From: UBA5336 sp964415675
GTDB lineage: Bacteria; Pseudomonadota; Alphaproteobacteria; Caulobacterales; Hyphomonadaceae
DNA: 64,000 nucleotides
Assembly: GCA_964415675.1 (NCBI GenBank)
Contig: CAYQBG010000012.1
Coordinates: 62,001-126,000 of the forward strand
Direction: 5' to 3'
This document shows positions 1-8,515 of the stretch, piece after piece. A program made the translations under genes and the position numbers. Within the stretch, counting starts at the first letter, position 1, and each line of letters opens with the position of its first letter. The notes below the pieces were generated by a model that saw only the letters and a list, made by a program, of their open reading frames with translations, did no database searches and had not been told where the DNA came from.

Positions 1-316
1 CGTTATACACATCATGAACGAACAGATTGAGCGCGCGTGCGCGCTGCTTTACGCCCGCATCGATTGTCGCCCACTCGCTTGCTGAAAAAACCCTCGGGAT
101 CAGGTCGAAGGGTATCAGACGTTCCGGGTCACCGCCCTCGCCATAGACCGCGAAAGTTATCCCGATCCGCCTGAAGATTGCTTCAGCTTCCACCTGTCGC
201 TGGCGCAGGGTTTCCAGATCGATCCCGGCCAGCCAGTCAGCCACATCGCCATAGGCTGCACGCACAGCGCCCCCGCCATTCATCTCGTCGAATAACTGCT
301 TTGGATCGTCCGTCAT
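1..316 (-). CDS. Circularly permuted ATP-grasp protein (N-terminal part, runs off the left edge)
   Basis: Reading the minus strand from the ATG at 314-316 gives about 105 residues with no stop before the window edge. It opens with FDEMNGGGAVRAAYGDVADW and later has the run FRRIGITFAVYGEGG followed by ERLIPFDLIPRV. These are hallmarks of the circularly permuted ATP-grasp family (DUF404/DUF407, COG2308), which is predicted to form amide bonds on peptide substrates. Only the N-terminal quarter is visible, so the ATP-binding residues cannot be checked. It is divergent from the transglutaminase/DUF2126 gene at 418, about 100 bp away. The same families are neighbours in many proteobacteria, which supports a shared pathway. 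The function is inferred from family context only. Confidence 0.85.
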   Translation of the reverse strand, partial: MTDDPKQLFDEMNGGGAVRAAYGDVADWLAGIDLETLRQRQVEAEAIFRRIGITFAVYGEGGDPERLIPFDLIPRVFSASEWATIDAGVKQRARALNLFVHDVYN

Positions 317-417
317 TTGACCAATAAAGGCCAATCCTTGGGCATGGTCCAATCAGACGAGCTGGTAATGGAGACAATTGGCTTGCCGCCCAAGGTTTGG
401 GCAGCCAGTGTCCGCCA

Positions 418-3400
418 ATGAGCATCCGCATCGCGATCAACCACCGCACAAATTACACATACGACCGCAAAATCACCCTGGGACCGCAGGTGATCCGCCT
501 GCGCCCGGCTCCGCATACGCGCACACCGATCGTCTCCTACAGCCAGAAAGTCTCCCCAGCCCGCCACTTCATGAACTGGCAGCAGGATCCCTTCGGCAAC
601 TATCAGGCGCGCGCCGTGTTCGATCAGAAGACAGATCATTTCGACGTCGAGATCGATCTTGTGGCCGACATGATCGCCATCAATCCCTTCGACTTCTTCC
701 TCGATGAGAATGTCTTCTACGCGCCGTTCAGTTACACTCCGGAACTGCGCGCCGACCTCGCGCCCTATCTCGCCGAAGACGCAGGTGGCGAGACCTATGC
801 CGCCATGGCGCAGGACGCTTCGGCGCTGTGGGCGGGTGGTGAGCGGTCCGACCTCCAGACCATCGATTTCCTGGTCGAGCTGAACCAGCGCGTGCAGTCG
901 CGCGTCGGCTACATCGTGCGCATGGAGCCCGGTGTCCAGACGCCAGAGGAGACGCTGACCCTAAAGAAAGGATCCTGCCGCGACAGTGCCTGGCTGCTCG
1001 TCAACCTGCTCCGCCATGTCGGTGTCGCGGCGCGTTTCGTCTCCGGATACCTGGTCCAGCTTGCCCCCGATGAGCGCCATGAAGGCGAGGCCTCGGGACC
1101 GGAAGTGGATTTCACCGACCTGCACGCCTGGGCGGAGGCGTTCATTCCCGGCGCGGGCTGGATCGGGCTTGACGCGACCTCAGGCCTGTTTGCCAGCGAA
1201 GGCCACATCCCGCTCGCCGCCACGCCGACACCGGGATCGGCCGCGCCGATCTCGGGCGGGCTTGAGCCTTGCGAGGTCAGCTTCGACTTCGACATGTCGG
1301 TGCGCCGGCTCCAGGAGCCCGCCCGCATCACTCGGCCCTTTACCGGGGTCCAATGGGACGCGGTCAACCGGGCAGGCGAGGCCGTGGAAGACCTGCTGAG
1401 CGCAGGGGACGTGCGCCTCACCATGGGCGGGGAACCGACCTTCATCGCCAGCACCGATCGCGATGCCGAGGAGTGGACCATCGCCGCGGTGGGCCCGAAC
1501 AAGCGGGACTATGCCGACCGGCTCGCCCGTCGCCTGCTTGAGCGGTTCGCGCCTGGCGGCGTGCTGACCCACGGCCAGGGCAAATGGTATCCGGGCGAAC
1601 CCTTGCCGCGATGGGCCTATGGCATTGTCTGGCGCACCGATGGCGAGCCGATCTGGCGCAACCCTGACCTGATCGCGCGCGAAACGCCCGACGCGAAAGG
1701 CTCTATTGACGATGCCGGCAAGCTCGCACGCAACCTTGCCGAAACGCTCGGTGTCGACACCGCCTATGCGCAGCCGCTTTACGAAGACCCAGCCGAGCAC
1801 CTCCTGCGCGAGGCTGGCCTGCCGGAGAACCTGACGCCCGGCGACAACAAGCTCGATGACCCCATCGAGCGGGCGCGAATGGCGCGCATTTTCGACCAAG
1901 GTCTGAGCCGTCCCGCGGGTTTCGTCCTGCCCCTGCAGGCCGCACAAGCCGACGCAACCTCCGGGCGGACGGTGCGCTGGATGTCGGAAATCTGGAAAAC
2001 CCGTCGCGGCGCGCTCTGCCTCGTGCCCGGTGACAGCCCGGCAGGGTTTCGCCTGCCCGTGAAGGCCCTGCCCTATGTTGACCCGGACATTTTGCCGGTG
2101 GTCCAGAATGTCGATCCGTTCGAGGCGCGTGGCCCGCTGCCAGAGACCGAGATTCTCCGTCAGCGGCGTTCATCTGCCAAGGCGAATGACGCAAAGGCGG
2201 GCAAAAACGAGAAGCCAGAGGCCGTGGACGGGTCCTTGCGCGGCCCGAAACCTGTGCGCACGGCACTTGTCATCGAACCCCGCGCGGGACACCTCAATGT
2301 CTTCCTGCCACCCACCGAAAGCGCGGAAGCCTTCATCGACCTGATTGCGGCTATTGAAAGCGTGGCGGAGACTACCGGCCAGCCGGTGCGGATCGAAGGC
2401 TACCCGCCGCCCCGCGATCCGCGTTTTCAGGAGATCAAGGTCACGCCCGATCCCGGCGTGATTGAGGTCAATATCCACCCGTCTGCAAGCTGGAACGATC
2501 TGCGCGATAAGACCGAGGCGCTCTATGAGGATGCCCGGCGCGAAGGGCTCGATGCCTCGGGTTTCAGGATCGATGGCCGTCCAACGGGCTCAGGTGGCGG
2601 GGCGCATGTCACCGTCGGCGGTGCCAGCGCGCCCGACAGCCCCTTCCTGCGCCGCCCCGACGTTCTCGGCTCGCTCATCCGCTTCTGGCAGAACCATCCC
2701 TCGCTCAGCTATTTCTTCTCCGGCCTGTTCATTGGCCCGACCTCTCAGGCACCCAGGGTGGATGAGGCCCGCAACGACCTTCTCTTCGAGCTTGAAATCG
2801 CCCTCTCCCAGCTGCCTGGGCCGGACGCCACCGACGTTCCGCCCTGGCTGGTCGACCGGATCCTGCGCCACCTTCTGGTGGACGTGACAGGCAACACCCA
2901 CCGCGCCGAGATCTGCATCGACAAGCTCTATTCACCCGACGGACCGGCAGGTCGGCTCGGTCTGGTGGAGTTCCGCGCCTTCGAGATGCCACCGCACTGG
3001 CAGATGAATGTTGCGCAGCAATTGGTGCTTCGCGCGCTCATTGCCTGGTTCTGGCAGACGCCCTACACCGCGCCACTCATTCCGCATGGCACGGCTCTGC
3101 ATGACAAATTCATGCTGCCGGATGTGCTCTGGGCTGATTTCGGCGCGGCGCTCAACAAGGTCTCGAAGGGGATCGGCGTGGCCATCGAGCGGGAATGGTT
3201 CCGCGCGCAATATGATTTCCGCTTCCCGCTGGCCGGACGCATCAGTCATGACGGCGTGGAACTGGAGCTGCGCAGCGCGCTTGAGCCCTGGCACGTGCTC
3301 GGCGAGGAAAACGCCGGTGGCGGCGTGGCGCGGTTCGTCGACTCCTCGCTGGAACGGCTTCAGGTCAAGCTCACCGGGGCTGCCACCTCGGGCCTCGCAG

Positions 3401-3765
3401 TGACCTGTAACCGGCGCCCCTTGCCCCTGCAGCAGGGCGAGCATGCCGACGAGCAGCTCTGCGGCGTGCGGTTCCGTGCCTGGCTGCCGGAATCCTGCCT
3501 GCACCCGACCATACGGCCGCATGATCCGCTGGTTTTCGACCTGATCGATCCGGATGCCCGCAAGGCGGTGGCTGGCTGCACCTATCACTCGACACATCCC
3601 GGCGGACGCAATTTCGAGACCCGGCCTGTCAACGCGCTCGAGGCCGAGGGGCGGCGGCTCGCACGTTTCGAGCCGATCGGCCATACGCCCGGCCATTTCG
3701 AGACCGCGCCCTCACCGGTCGATTCCCGCTTTCCCTGGACCGCCGATCTCAGGCTTCAGCCGTGA
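418..3765 (+). CDS. Transglutaminase-like protein fused to DUF2126
   Basis: This is a 1115-residue protein. Residues 1-100 are the bacterial transglutaminase N-terminal beta domain. The transglutaminase-like cysteine-protease core follows, with a visible triad: Cys187 in GSCRD, His236 in DLHAWAE and Asp252 in LDAT. From about residue 300 to the end it is the large DUF2126 (COG4196) region, with GDVRLTMGGEPTF at its start and RFWQNHPSLSYFFSGLFIG in the middle. DUF2126 has been proposed to be an ATP-dependent ligase-like module; that is family inference, not visible here. I chose the ATG at 418 (MSIRIAINHRTNY, the usual N-terminus of the family) rather than the TTG at 397. It lies divergent to the ATP-grasp gene, so the two probably act together in an unknown peptide or protein modification. 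Confidence 0.93.
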   Translation: MSIRIAINHRTNYTYDRKITLGPQVIRLRPAPHTRTPIVSYSQKVSPARHFMNWQQDPFGNYQARAVFDQKTDHFDVEIDLVADMIAINPFDFFLDENVFYAPFSYTPELRADLAPYLAEDAGGETYAAMAQDASALWAGGERSDLQTIDFLVELNQRVQSRVGYIVRMEPGVQTPEETLTLKKGSCRDSAWLLVNLLRHVGVAARFVSGYLVQLAPDERHEGEASGPEVDFTDLHAWAEAFIPGAGWIGLDATSGLFASEGHIPLAATPTPGSAAPISGGLEPCEVSFDFDMSVRRLQEPARITRPFTGVQWDAVNRAGEAVEDLLSAGDVRLTMGGEPTFIASTDRDAEEWTIAAVGPNKRDYADRLARRLLERFAPGGVLTHGQGKWYPGEPLPRWAYGIVWRTDGEPIWRNPDLIARETPDAKGSIDDAGKLARNLAETLGVDTAYAQPLYEDPAEHLLREAGLPENLTPGDNKLDDPIERARMARIFDQGLSRPAGFVLPLQAAQADATSGRTVRWMSEIWKTRRGALCLVPGDSPAGFRLPVKALPYVDPDILPVVQNVDPFEARGPLPETEILRQRRSSAKANDAKAGKNEKPEAVDGSLRGPKPVRTALVIEPRAGHLNVFLPPTESAEAFIDLIAAIESVAETTGQPVRIEGYPPPRDPRFQEIKVTPDPGVIEVNIHPSASWNDLRDKTEALYEDARREGLDASGFRIDGRPTGSGGGAHVTVGGASAPDSPFLRRPDVLGSLIRFWQNHPSLSYFFSGLFIGPTSQAPRVDEARNDLLFELEIALSQLPGPDATDVPPWLVDRILRHLLVDVTGNTHRAEICIDKLYSPDGPAGRLGLVEFRAFEMPPHWQMNVAQQLVLRALIAWFWQTPYTAPLIPHGTALHDKFMLPDVLWADFGAALNKVSKGIGVAIEREWFRAQYDFRFPLAGRISHDGVELELRSALEPWHVLGEENAGGGVARFVDSSLERLQVKLTGAATSGLAVTCNRRPLPLQQGEHADEQLCGVRFRAWLPESCLHPTIRPHDPLVFDLIDPDARKAVAGCTYHSTHPGGRNFETRPVNALEAEGRRLARFEPIGHTPGHFETAPSPVDSRFPWTADLRLQP

Positions 3766-3826
3766 TAGACCCCAGCCGAAACACAATTGCCAGCAAAGCA
3801 GTTTGAAAGATCTTGCTACTCAGGAC

Positions 3827-4570
3827 ATGCCCATGATCGAGCCCCTTTTGATGTCCAGCGTCAGGATCAGCACATTTGCTGGCGGCATGTCGCTCACCGG
3901 CGCGAGCGGCTTCTTTTTCGAGCGCGACGCACGGCTCTATCTTGTTACGTCCCGGCACGTGATTCATGATGAGCCTTCCGGCCACTGGCCTGACCGGATC
4001 GAGATCGGGATCCATATCGACGCCGGTGATCTCGCCCAGTCGACCGGCTTCTCCATTCCGCTCTACCAAGACCAGAAAGGGGTCTGGAAAGATGCTCAGG
4101 ATTCCGGTGGTGCCGTGGACGTCGCCGCCATTGAAATCAACAAGGACGCGCTTCCGGCCACCACGGTCTTCAGGGCTTTCACGCCGGACCACATCATCGG
4201 CGCCGGGGAGCGCGTTCCAATAGGGGCGACGCTGCTGGCCGTGGGCTATCCCATGGGTTTCGAGGACACGCTGCACCATCTGCCGGTCGCCCGCCATGCC
4301 ACGCTGGCCTCAACCTTCGGGCTGCGGTTCAAGGGCAAGGGCTATTTTCTCGTCGATGCGCGAACCCATCGCGGCATCAGCGGCGCGCCTGTGGTGATGA
4401 GGGACGAGGCGTCACCCGGTGACGGGGCGGGGCTCGGCTGGAAGCTGCTCGGCATCCATTCTGCACGGCTTGAATCCGGCACCCGCGACCCTGCTATGGA
4501 CGAGACCCTGGGCCTGAATTCGATCTGGTACGCCGATGTGCTCATGACGCTAACTGAAAACCAGGCCTGA
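3827..4570 (+). CDS. Trypsin-like serine protease family protein
   Basis: This 247-residue protein has a chymotrypsin-fold layout. His44 lies in LVTSRHVIHD, Asp98 in VDVAAIEI and Ser185 in RGISGAPVV, so the His-Asp-Ser triad looks intact. No signal peptide or PDZ domain is visible, so it is probably cytoplasmic and unlike DegP/HtrA. The open frame extends upstream to 3554 inside the preceding gene, but the ATG at 3827 gives the natural N-terminus. It begins 61 bp after the transglutaminase/DUF2126 gene on the same strand and could be co-transcribed with it. Its substrate is unknown. The coupling of a protease with a predicted peptide-ligase system is suggestive only. Confidence 0.8.
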   Translation: MPMIEPLLMSSVRISTFAGGMSLTGASGFFFERDARLYLVTSRHVIHDEPSGHWPDRIEIGIHIDAGDLAQSTGFSIPLYQDQKGVWKDAQDSGGAVDVAAIEINKDALPATTVFRAFTPDHIIGAGERVPIGATLLAVGYPMGFEDTLHHLPVARHATLASTFGLRFKGKGYFLVDARTHRGISGAPVVMRDEASPGDGAGLGWKLLGIHSARLESGTRDPAMDETLGLNSIWYADVLMTLTENQA

Positions 4571-4651
4571 CCTGCGCCGGTGGCGGCGCTCGCTCAGGGA
4601 ACTCAATCGGCAATTCCCGGCAAGTTTCTGCCGCCGGTAGCGGTCACGCTC

Positions 4652-7108
4652 CTAATTTCCGATGGCTTCATCGCCCTTGCGCAGGACTTCACGTTTGCCG
4701 GCATGGTTGGGGGCGGAGATGACGCCCTCTTCTTCAAGCCGCTCAACCAGCGTGGCTGCCTTGTTGTAGCCGACTTTCAGGCGCCGCTGCAGATATGAGG
4801 TCGAGGCGCGATTGTCGCGGATCACGATGGCCATGGCCTGGGCGAAAAGGTCTTCATTCTCATCGCCCGTGGAGGTGCCAAGCATGGCATCCATGACCGG
4901 CGAGCTTTCGGACGGCTCTTCAAGGATTTCAGCGACATAATCAGGCTCGCCCTGCTCTTTCAGCCATTCGACAATGGATTCGACGTCCTCATCGCTGACA
5001 AAGGGGCCGTGGCAACGCTTGGTCTTGCCGCCGGGGGCCTGGTAGAGCAGGTCGCCCATGCCGAGCAGCTGTTCGGCGCCCTGCTCGCCGAGAATGGTCC
5101 GGCTGTCGATCTTTGTGGTCACCATATAGGAGATGCGCGTCGGGAAATTGGCCTTGATCGTGCCGGTGATGACATCCACGGACGGGCGCTGCGTGGCTGT
5201 GATCAGATGAATGCCGGCGGCGCGGGCCATCTGGGCCAGGCGCTGGACGCAGCCTTCGATTTCCTTGCCGGCCACCATCATCAGGTCCGCCATCTCATCG
5301 ATTATGACGACAATGTTCGGAATATGATCGGTCGGCAGATGTTCCGTCTCGAAGACGGGTTTGCCATCCTCGTCAAACCCTGTCTGGACCTTGCGGGTCA
5401 GCGACTCGCCGCTCTTGCGGTACTTCTCCGCCTTTTCGTTGAAGCCAGCCAGGTTGCGCACGCCCGCTTTGGACATCAGCTCATAGCGGCCTTCCATCTC
5501 GTGGACGGTCCATTTCAGCGCGTTCACGGCCTTGGCCGGATCGGTCACAACCGGTGAGAGCAGGTGCGGGATCCCCTCATAGATCGACAATTCGAGCATT
5601 TTCGGGTCGATCATGATGAAGCGCACCTGTTCAGGCGCCAGCTTGTAGAGGAGCGACAGGATCATCGCATTGACGCCAACCGACTTGCCCGAACCTGTTG
5701 TCCCCGCGATCAGTAGGTGGGGCATCTTGGCAAGCTCGACCACGGTCGGCGCGCCGCCAATATCGGAGCCGAGAGCCATGGGCAGCTTGGCCTTCGAACT
5801 GCGCCAGGCGTCGGATTCCAGCAGCGAGCGCAGATACACCGTGTCGCGGTCATCATTGGGCAGCTCGATCCCGATGGCATTCTTGCCGGGAATCACGGCG
5901 AGTCGGGCTGAGGCGGCGCTCATCGAGCGGGCAATGTCATCGGCAAGCGAGATCACCCGCGCCGATTTCACGCCGGGCGCAGGCTCAAGCTCGAACAGGG
6001 TAACGACAGGGCCGGGACGTACTTCCTTGATCCGTCCGCGGACGCCGAACTCCTTGAGCACGTCGGAGAGCTGATGGGCCTTGGCGATCAGGGCTTCCTC
6101 ATCGACACCGCCCACGCTCCTGGGCGCCGGTGTGAGGAGATCGATGGGCGGGAGCTTCGCCTGGCGGGTTCCGGCCCGGCGCTTGACACGCGGACGCGGC
6201 TGCGCAGGTGCCGGTTCGGCCTCACGGGCCGGCGGCAGGCCGCCTGGAACCTCCCCCTGCAAGTCTTCATCCTCACCCGTGTCGAGGGTGTCGGCCCAGG
6301 CATCTTCGTCTTCATGCTCGTCGCCCTGCACGAAGAGCGGGGCGCGATGATAGCGGCCCGACGCATCCATGTAATCCTCATCGACTGGCGCACTGCGCCG
6401 CGTCGTCACGCGGCGAACAAGACCGCCCGTGGCGGCCGACAACCAGCCCCCGAGGCTCCGCGCATGCCGGGCCGCATCGCGGCTGGATGCTGAAGCCGCT
6501 GTCTGCAGGGCGGCAGCGTCGCGCCGACCAAAACCCAGAGCGTTCAGCCCGGCAGCCAGCGCCAGCGCACCGAGCGCGACACCGGCCAGCGCTCTTGTCC
6601 AGGGCAGCATCAGCGCCTTGAAAGGCATTTCAGCCAGCCAGAAAAGCCCATCGCCGATCACGCCGCCTAGCCCGCTTGCAAGCGGCCAGGAGGCAGGGAC
6701 CGGCCAGGCGGCAAAACAGGCCGCAGACAGCGGCACGGAAAGCGCGCCAAGCAGCCAGCGCGAACGGCGTGGACGCCCGATCAGTGTCGCACGCATGGCG
6801 CCGCCGATCATGAAGCCGATTCCACCTGCCCAGCTTGACCAGCCTAGCGTCTGGCGCGCGAAATCTGCGAACACGGCCCCCGTCCCGCCGAACAGGTTCT
6901 GCACGTCAGCATTCGTTGCGGCGTTCCAGCTCGGATCGGCTGGCACATAGGAGGCCACCGCACCGCATACGAACACGCCGAGCCCGAACGCGCCGGTACC
7001 TGTCAGGATGCGCCAGACCGGGTCGGAAACCGGGCGGTGCGCACTGTACTCGATCGGGTATTCGCTCATGTCAGGACCGTCTGCCGGGTTCACCATCACG
7101 GCCACCAT
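4652..7108 (-). CDS. ftsK: DNA translocase FtsK
   Basis: FtsK/SpoIIIE family DNA pump that couples chromosome dimer resolution and segregation to cell division. There are four hydrophobic N-terminal segments in roughly the first 200 residues. An acidic/proline linker follows, then the alpha/beta motor with Walker A GTTGSGKSVGVN and Walker B VVIIDEMADLMM. A C-terminal winged-helix gamma domain (LQRRLKVGYNKAATLVERLEEEG) reads KOPS sites. At about 820 residues it matches the shorter alphaproteobacterial FtsK form. The start is uncertain: the frame opens with a TTG at 7138, and ATGs lie at 7108 and 7069 (MSEYPIEYS). None has a strong ribosome binding site, so 7108 is a compromise. A XerC-like recombinase, its functional partner class, is at 50953. 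Confidence 0.95.
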   Translation of the reverse strand: MVAVMVNPADGPDMSEYPIEYSAHRPVSDPVWRILTGTGAFGLGVFVCGAVASYVPADPSWNAATNADVQNLFGGTGAVFADFARQTLGWSSWAGGIGFMIGGAMRATLIGRPRRSRWLLGALSVPLSAACFAAWPVPASWPLASGLGGVIGDGLFWLAEMPFKALMLPWTRALAGVALGALALAAGLNALGFGRRDAAALQTAASASSRDAARHARSLGGWLSAATGGLVRRVTTRRSAPVDEDYMDASGRYHRAPLFVQGDEHEDEDAWADTLDTGEDEDLQGEVPGGLPPAREAEPAPAQPRPRVKRRAGTRQAKLPPIDLLTPAPRSVGGVDEEALIAKAHQLSDVLKEFGVRGRIKEVRPGPVVTLFELEPAPGVKSARVISLADDIARSMSAASARLAVIPGKNAIGIELPNDDRDTVYLRSLLESDAWRSSKAKLPMALGSDIGGAPTVVELAKMPHLLIAGTTGSGKSVGVNAMILSLLYKLAPEQVRFIMIDPKMLELSIYEGIPHLLSPVVTDPAKAVNALKWTVHEMEGRYELMSKAGVRNLAGFNEKAEKYRKSGESLTRKVQTGFDEDGKPVFETEHLPTDHIPNIVVIIDEMADLMMVAGKEIEGCVQRLAQMARAAGIHLITATQRPSVDVITGTIKANFPTRISYMVTTKIDSRTILGEQGAEQLLGMGDLLYQAPGGKTKRCHGPFVSDEDVESIVEWLKEQGEPDYVAEILEEPSESSPVMDAMLGTSTGDENEDLFAQAMAIVIRDNRASTSYLQRRLKVGYNKAATLVERLEEEGVISAPNHAGKREVLRKGDEAIGN

Positions 7109-7165
7109 TGAAACCCCAACAGGCTTAACGATGGGCAAATGCCCCGATATTTGTAAGAAAAGAAA

Positions 7166-7192
7166 AAGGGGCAGGCCCTACGGCCCGCCCCT
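7166..7192 (-). terminator. Rho-independent terminator after the acidic secreted protein gene
   Basis: On the minus strand a GC-rich inverted repeat (AAGGGGC-GGGCC, short loop, GGCC-TGCCCCTT) is followed by a T-rich tract TTTTTCTTTTCTT. It lies 33 bp past the stop of the 7225-8355 gene and separates it from ftsK. Confidence 0.8.
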
Positions 7193-7224
7193 TATCATTC
7201 AGACTGGCAAATGGTGCCGACGCC

Positions 7225-8355
7225 TTAGTTATCTTTCTCGTCGGAGGCCCGATCCGCAGCTTCCGCCGCGTCCTCGGCCATGTCTTCCGCCTCATCGCCA
7301 GCGTCTTCGGCGACCTCTTCGGAATCGTCCATCACGTCGCCGGCTGCGTCCATGGCGTCATTTGCCGCTTCGCTCGTCTCCTCGACGAGCGTTTCAGCGC
7401 CGTCCTGCACATCTTCCATTGCCGGTGCGGTCGTATCTTCGATGGCATCGCCGGCCTCTTCCATGGCTTCACCGGCCTCCTCGGCAGCCTCAGTGGCCGT
7501 ATCCGGTGCGTCCTCAACCGCATCTTCGCCCGTTTCGACGGCGCCTTCTGCCATCTCCCCGGCCTCTTCCATCGCCGCATCGGTCATGTCGCCGGACATG
7601 TCGTCACCCTCGTCCGCCATGTCTTCAGCATCTGAGACTTTCTCATCGGCGTTTTCGGAGATGTCGGAGGCCTCGTCTTCAATCGCGGCCACCGCCTCAT
7701 CGGCGCCGGTCGCTTCAGCAACTGTCTCGACAGCCTCTGAAGCGGCATCGCCAACATCTTCTGCTGCGTCCTGTGCCTCTTCGGTCAAATCCATGCCGGC
7801 CGATGCGTCCTCGCCGGCCTGATCATTGCCAGCCGCCTCAGCTGCTTCCTCAGCCGCTTCTTGAGCTGCTGCGGCGCTTGCTGCGGCCGCTTCCTTGCGC
7901 GCCTCGGCCGCAGCGTCGAGTTCATACTGATAGACCTCGCGGGCCCGCTCGCGGCTGCCCTCATAGCGCTCACGCGCAATGCTCGTGGATTCGCCATGCT
8001 CCTCCACCGCAGCATTCAACGTCGTCTCGGCTTCGTTGATGCTGGCTTCGAACGCCGCCTCGGCTTCCGCAACGGCCTCGCGGTGAGCAAGGCGCGCGGC
8101 TTCCAGGTCCGCATCGGCCGCTTCGAAGCGTTCGTCGCGCAGTGAGCGCGCACTTTGCAAGGCGCTATCGCGCTTGCGCTGAGCTTCGGCGACAGCCTCG
8201 GCATAAGCATTGTCAGCCTCGGAGAGAGTGGGCTGCGCCGGCGCGGCGGCCTCAGCAGCGGACGAATCGGCCTCCTGTGGTGCGGCCAGTGCCGCAGGCG
8301 TGGCCACCAGGGCCAGGATTGCGGTCGCACTGACGGCAGAATTCAGGAATTTCAT
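7225..8355 (-). CDS. Secreted, extremely acidic Ala/Glu/Asp-rich low-complexity protein
   Basis: This 376-residue protein has a clear Sec signal peptide (MKFLNSAVSATAILALVA, then an Ala-Leu-Ala-Ala cleavage region), so it is exported. Residues about 40-150 look like a long charged coiled coil, with many Arg and Glu in heptad-like spacing (QRKRDSALQSARSLRDE). From about residue 150 to the end it consists almost only of Ala, Glu, Asp, Met, Gly and Val in irregular 7-11 residue repeats such as EEAGEAMEEAGDAIED, with hardly any basic residues. This suggests an amphipathic helical or disordered polyanion. A good ribosome binding site (AGAGGT) precedes the ATG, and a terminator follows. No family is recognised. 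LEA-like, apolipoprotein-like or metal-binding roles are all guesses. Composition bias makes the complementary strand open too, but signal peptide, ribosome binding site and terminator all favour this strand. Confidence 0.75.
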   Translation of the reverse strand: MKFLNSAVSATAILALVATPAALAAPQEADSSAAEAAAPAQPTLSEADNAYAEAVAEAQRKRDSALQSARSLRDERFEAADADLEAARLAHREAVAEAEAAFEASINEAETTLNAAVEEHGESTSIARERYEGSRERAREVYQYELDAAAEARKEAAAASAAAAQEAAEEAAEAAGNDQAGEDASAGMDLTEEAQDAAEDVGDAASEAVETVAEATGADEAVAAIEDEASDISENADEKVSDAEDMADEGDDMSGDMTDAAMEEAGEMAEGAVETGEDAVEDAPDTATEAAEEAGEAMEEAGDAIEDTTAPAMEDVQDGAETLVEETSEAANDAMDAAGDVMDDSEEVAEDAGDEAEDMAEDAAEAADRASDEKDN

Positions 8356-8515
8356 ACAGGATTACCTCTTGAACTATCGGCGCCAGTGGGATCGGTGTCG
8401 CAGCCGATGGCTGCGCGCTCACATGTTGTGCCGGGCGCCGGGCTGTTGCAGCACAACTTACGCGAAGACATTAACACATTCGGGTGGATGTGCGAAACTG
8501 CCGGCGCATTCGCGT

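Noticed and set aside
7280..7822. A Ser/Ala-rich plus-strand frame opposite the acidic protein gene
   Set aside because: It is the reverse complement of Ala/Glu/Asp codons. The minus-strand frame has a signal peptide, a ribosome binding site and a terminator.
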